Shown here piece by piece: positions 5,911 to 7,747 of a DNA stretch of 7,747 bases. The translations under genes and the position numbers were made by a program. How positions within the stretch are numbered: the stretch's first letter is position 1; every line of letters begins with the position of its first letter. The stretch lies in assembly GCA_024640185.1 (NCBI GenBank), contig JAHEFN010000101.1, positions 1 through 7,747 of the forward strand, in the 5' to 3' direction. Under the pieces are notes generated by a model that saw only the letters and a program-made list of their open reading frames with translations, was not told where the DNA came from and did no database searches. The stretch comes from Gemmatimonadota bacterium (GTDB lineage Bacteria; Gemmatimonadota; Gemmatimonadetes; Gemmatimonadales; GWC2-71-9).

Positions 5911-7731
5911 TCAGGGGGCGGGGCGAATCGTCCCGTCGAGGTCCACCAACCACCTGGCCGGCCGGACGATCTCCTCGAGCCGCTCCTTGGGACCGACCGG
6001 CGCGGCGGCACGGAGCGCGAAGACGAAGGGATCGGCCTGGGCGAGGTCAACGATGAAGCCCATGTCGGCCAACGATCCGACGGTGATCGCGGACAGCGGG
6101 GTGTCGACACCCGCCGCCTCGACGAACCCGGTCATCAACTCATTGCTCAACACGCTCTCGCGCCAGTGGACGTCGCGCGTGCCGCCGTTGCAGCTCCCCT
6201 CGTTCTCGATCGGAATTGGGGGGCCGTCGAAGGTGATCCCGAGTGCGGGCCACTCGGCGACGGCGGCGGCACCGGTATAGGTGGCAGTGAGGCCACAGAA
6301 GTCGCTGTTGAGCCCCAGGGCGTTCCAGTTGGTACCCAGGCCGAGCACGTGCCCCATTTCGTGCAGGGCGATCGTGAAGAACCGCCCGGTCTCGTTGTAG
6401 ACCACGGCATCGGCGACATCGAAGTTCATCCAGCCGATCAGGGCGATCCTCGAACCGTTGCGTGCGGCACAGGGATACGCCGAGCCCAGCACCTTCCCGG
6501 GACCGTCGATCATCCCGATCGACGCGAAGATGATCATGTCGTCGATCGTCTCGCTCACCGCGGGTGACTGCCCCGACTGACAGGGGTCGAAGGTGAAGTT
6601 GACGGTCTGGTCCGGCAGGTCCGCGATGATGACGCGCATCCATCGGGTCGCGGCCCGCACGAACTCGTCGCGAAGGTCGGCGGGCGGGGTGCCGATGAAT
6701 CGCAGGTCAATGGTGAACTGTGAGAGGGTGCCGGTGGCGTCGAACTGCACCCGAGGCCCGGGGAACCCCGGGACGATGGCTTCGACGGTCGAGTTGCCCG
6801 CCGCGTCGAGCCGCCAATCACCGAGGGCCGCGATGCCGTTGCCGTCGGTCGCCACGGTGTCGCCCCTGATGCTGCCGCTGCCGGCGATCTGCCGGAAGAC
6901 GACCGGGATGCCAACCACATTCCCCCCGCCGGCATCGACGACCCGGACCCGGGGCGTCTCGGCCACCGGGAACGACAGGAAACCGGTCTGGGCAATCGGC
7001 GAGGCCGGCTCCAGCGCCGAGGGGATTCCTATCGAGTTGGCGGTGAAGGTCGCGATGATCCCGTTGGTGGTGGTGGCACGGAGTTGGTTGACGCCCTGCT
7101 CAGGCCCGAGGATCCAGCCGCCGACGGTGGCCCGGCCCTCGGCGTTGGTCGTGGTCGATCCGCCAACCACGCTGCCCGCTCCCTGGACGATGGTCCAGGC
7201 CACCACCGCATCCGGGACCGGATTGCCGAAGGCATCACGGATGCGAACCGAGGGGAGGGGGATCACCTGCTGCGAGACGATCGCGGTGAGTCCGGCCCCT
7301 CCCTGGACGATCTGGATCGATGACGGCGCGCCAGGGGTGGAGGTGGCCGCGAAGGTGGTCAGCAGCGGGAAGCCGAGCGCCTGTGCCCGGAGGGAGTTGG
7401 CGCCGGGAGTCGGGCCCAGCCGCCACTGCCCGACGGTGGCGACCCCCTGCCCGTCGGTCACGACCGAGTCGCCGGAGACCGACCCACCGCCGTCGACGAC
7501 ATCGAAGCGGACCGAGACCCCGACGATCCCCCGACCCTGGGCGTCACGAATTCGGATCTGGGGGGCGATCGCCACCGCGGCGCCCACGGTGCCCGACTGG
7601 TTGTTGCCGGCCGCAATATCGATCCCGGCAGGGGGCCCCGGCGGGGAAACACCATCGCCACCGCACGCCGTGATCGCCAAGATCACCAGGGCGGCCGAGG
7701 GAAGGGGGCGGGTGCGGCGGAGCATCATCAT
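5911..7731 (-). CDS. Lipoprotein with three Ig-like repeats and an M8 leishmanolysin-like metalloprotease domain
   Basis: A 606-residue envelope lipoprotein. Residues 1-23 are a type II signal peptide (RRTRPLPSAALVILAITAC, lipidated Cys23), followed by a Gly/Pro linker. Three Ig-like repeats of about 95 residues (36-131, 136-233, 237-335) share VRIRDA..G, a V.F or V.W strand, G.GSV.G, T.G.G.A..G.W. The catalytic domain (about 336-566) has the zinc motif HEMGHVLGLG (His457, Glu458, His461), a likely third ligand His522 in DVHWRES, and the Met-turn ELMTG (Met533), the order seen in M8 peptidases. Cys383, 421, 479 and 514 may form disulfides. It likely cleaves proteins at the cell surface; the substrate is unknown. 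Three ATGs in a row open the gene. No strong ribosome site is seen in the 16 nt available upstream, with only GGA close to them. Confidence 0.88.
   Translation of the reverse strand: MMMLRRTRPLPSAALVILAITACGGDGVSPPGPPAGIDIAAGNNQSGTVGAAVAIAPQIRIRDAQGRGIVGVSVRFDVVDGGGSVSGDSVVTDGQGVATVGQWRLGPTPGANSLRAQALGFPLLTTFAATSTPGAPSSIQIVQGGAGLTAIVSQQVIPLPSVRIRDAFGNPVPDAVVAWTIVQGAGSVVGGSTTTNAEGRATVGGWILGPEQGVNQLRATTTNGIIATFTANSIGIPSALEPASPIAQTGFLSFPVAETPRVRVVDAGGGNVVGIPVVFRQIAGSGSIRGDTVATDGNGIAALGDWRLDAAGNSTVEAIVPGFPGPRVQFDATGTLSQFTIDLRFIGTPPADLRDEFVRAATRWMRVIIADLPDQTVNFTFDPCQSGQSPAVSETIDDMIIFASIGMIDGPGKVLGSAYPCAARNGSRIALIGWMNFDVADAVVYNETGRFFTIALHEMGHVLGLGTNWNALGLNSDFCGLTATYTGAAAVAEWPALGITFDGPPIPIENEGSCNGGTRDVHWRESVLSNELMTGFVEAAGVDTPLSAITVGSLADMGFIVDLAQADPFVFALRAAAPVGPKERLEEIVRPARWLVDLDGTIRPAP
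6727..7626 (-). repeat. Three tandem Ig-like repeats (protein level) of the metalloprotease lipoprotein
   Basis: The units are at 7339-7626, 7033-7326 and 6727-7023. Each runs from an opening strand through an IRDA or VVDA segment and G(A/G/S)GS(V/I)xG(D/G)(S/T), to a closing W(R/I)L before a final strand ending in FxA. Units 1 and 2 keep LGP followed by G(A/V)N(S/Q)LRA. Unit 3 has LDAAGNSTVEA instead and is the most diverged. They resemble bacterial Ig-like (Big_1/invasin-like) modules and probably act as a stalk holding the protease away from the membrane. Confidence 0.75.
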
Positions 7732-7747
7732 GGTCCGTGTCGGCGTG

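Noticed and set aside
5914..5938. GGGGC-GAATC-GTCCC hairpin inside the metalloprotease 3' end as a helicase terminator
   Set aside because: Only five pairs including a G-U, and no T-run after it. Such pairing is common by chance in this GC-rich DNA.
5000..6280. 426-codon plus-strand frame spanning the helicase 3' half and the metalloprotease 3' end
   Set aside because: Arg/Gly-rich, out of frame with the helicase, and it crosses the ends of two well-supported genes.
1..7747. Defence island, CRISPR array, prophage, insertion sequence, tRNA or rRNA
   Set aside because: No direct-repeat array, transposase, integrase, inverted terminal repeats or RNA-gene signature is visible; nearly all of the window is explained by six ordinary protein genes.

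Overview
The window is one GC-rich bacterial stretch with short intergenic gaps, no RNA genes, no mobile elements and no CRISPR array. Codon third positions are strongly G/C in every real gene. The mix of genes suggests a Gram-negative, high-GC environmental bacterium: two lipoproteins with classic lipoboxes, a secreted protein whose signal peptide ends in an Ala-Ala-Gln-Ala type site, an Ig-repeat/leishmanolysin-like metalloprotease and an amino-acid permease carrying universal stress domains. Gemmatimonadota is my best guess. This is inferred from gene style only; no phylogenetic marker is present.

Layout. On the left (1-189, minus) is the N-terminal part of a secreted protein of unknown function that runs off the window. 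A divergent 150-bp gap separates it from a plus-strand lipoprotein (340-1131) that resembles the TTHB210-like/DUF5602 family and carries a conserved histidine-rich core. After a 149-bp gap holding a GC-rich stem-loop comes a two-gene unit. It consists of a 12-helix APC-superfamily permease fused to two tandem universal stress protein (USP) domains (1281-3527) and, 3 bp later, a small membrane protein of the MscS-related 'conserved TM helix' type (3531-4202). A DEAD-box RNA helicase with a DbpA-type RNA-binding tail follows (4242-5903), probably from its own promoter and possibly on a leaderless transcript. It converges, with only 7 bp between stop codons, on a large minus-strand lipoprotein (5911-7731). 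That protein has three Ig-like repeats followed by an M8 leishmanolysin-like zinc metalloprotease domain.

How the genes work together. Only the permease-USP and TM-helix genes look like a true operon; they may form a regulated membrane transport or osmotic-response module. The flanking genes encode envelope proteins (two lipoproteins and one secreted protein) and look like ordinary chromosomal neighbours. I see no defence system, biosynthetic cluster or phage module. The features most worth following up are the double-USP permease with degenerate nucleotide-binding loops and its coupled partner, the histidine-rich lipoprotein, and the apparently leaderless helicase gene.
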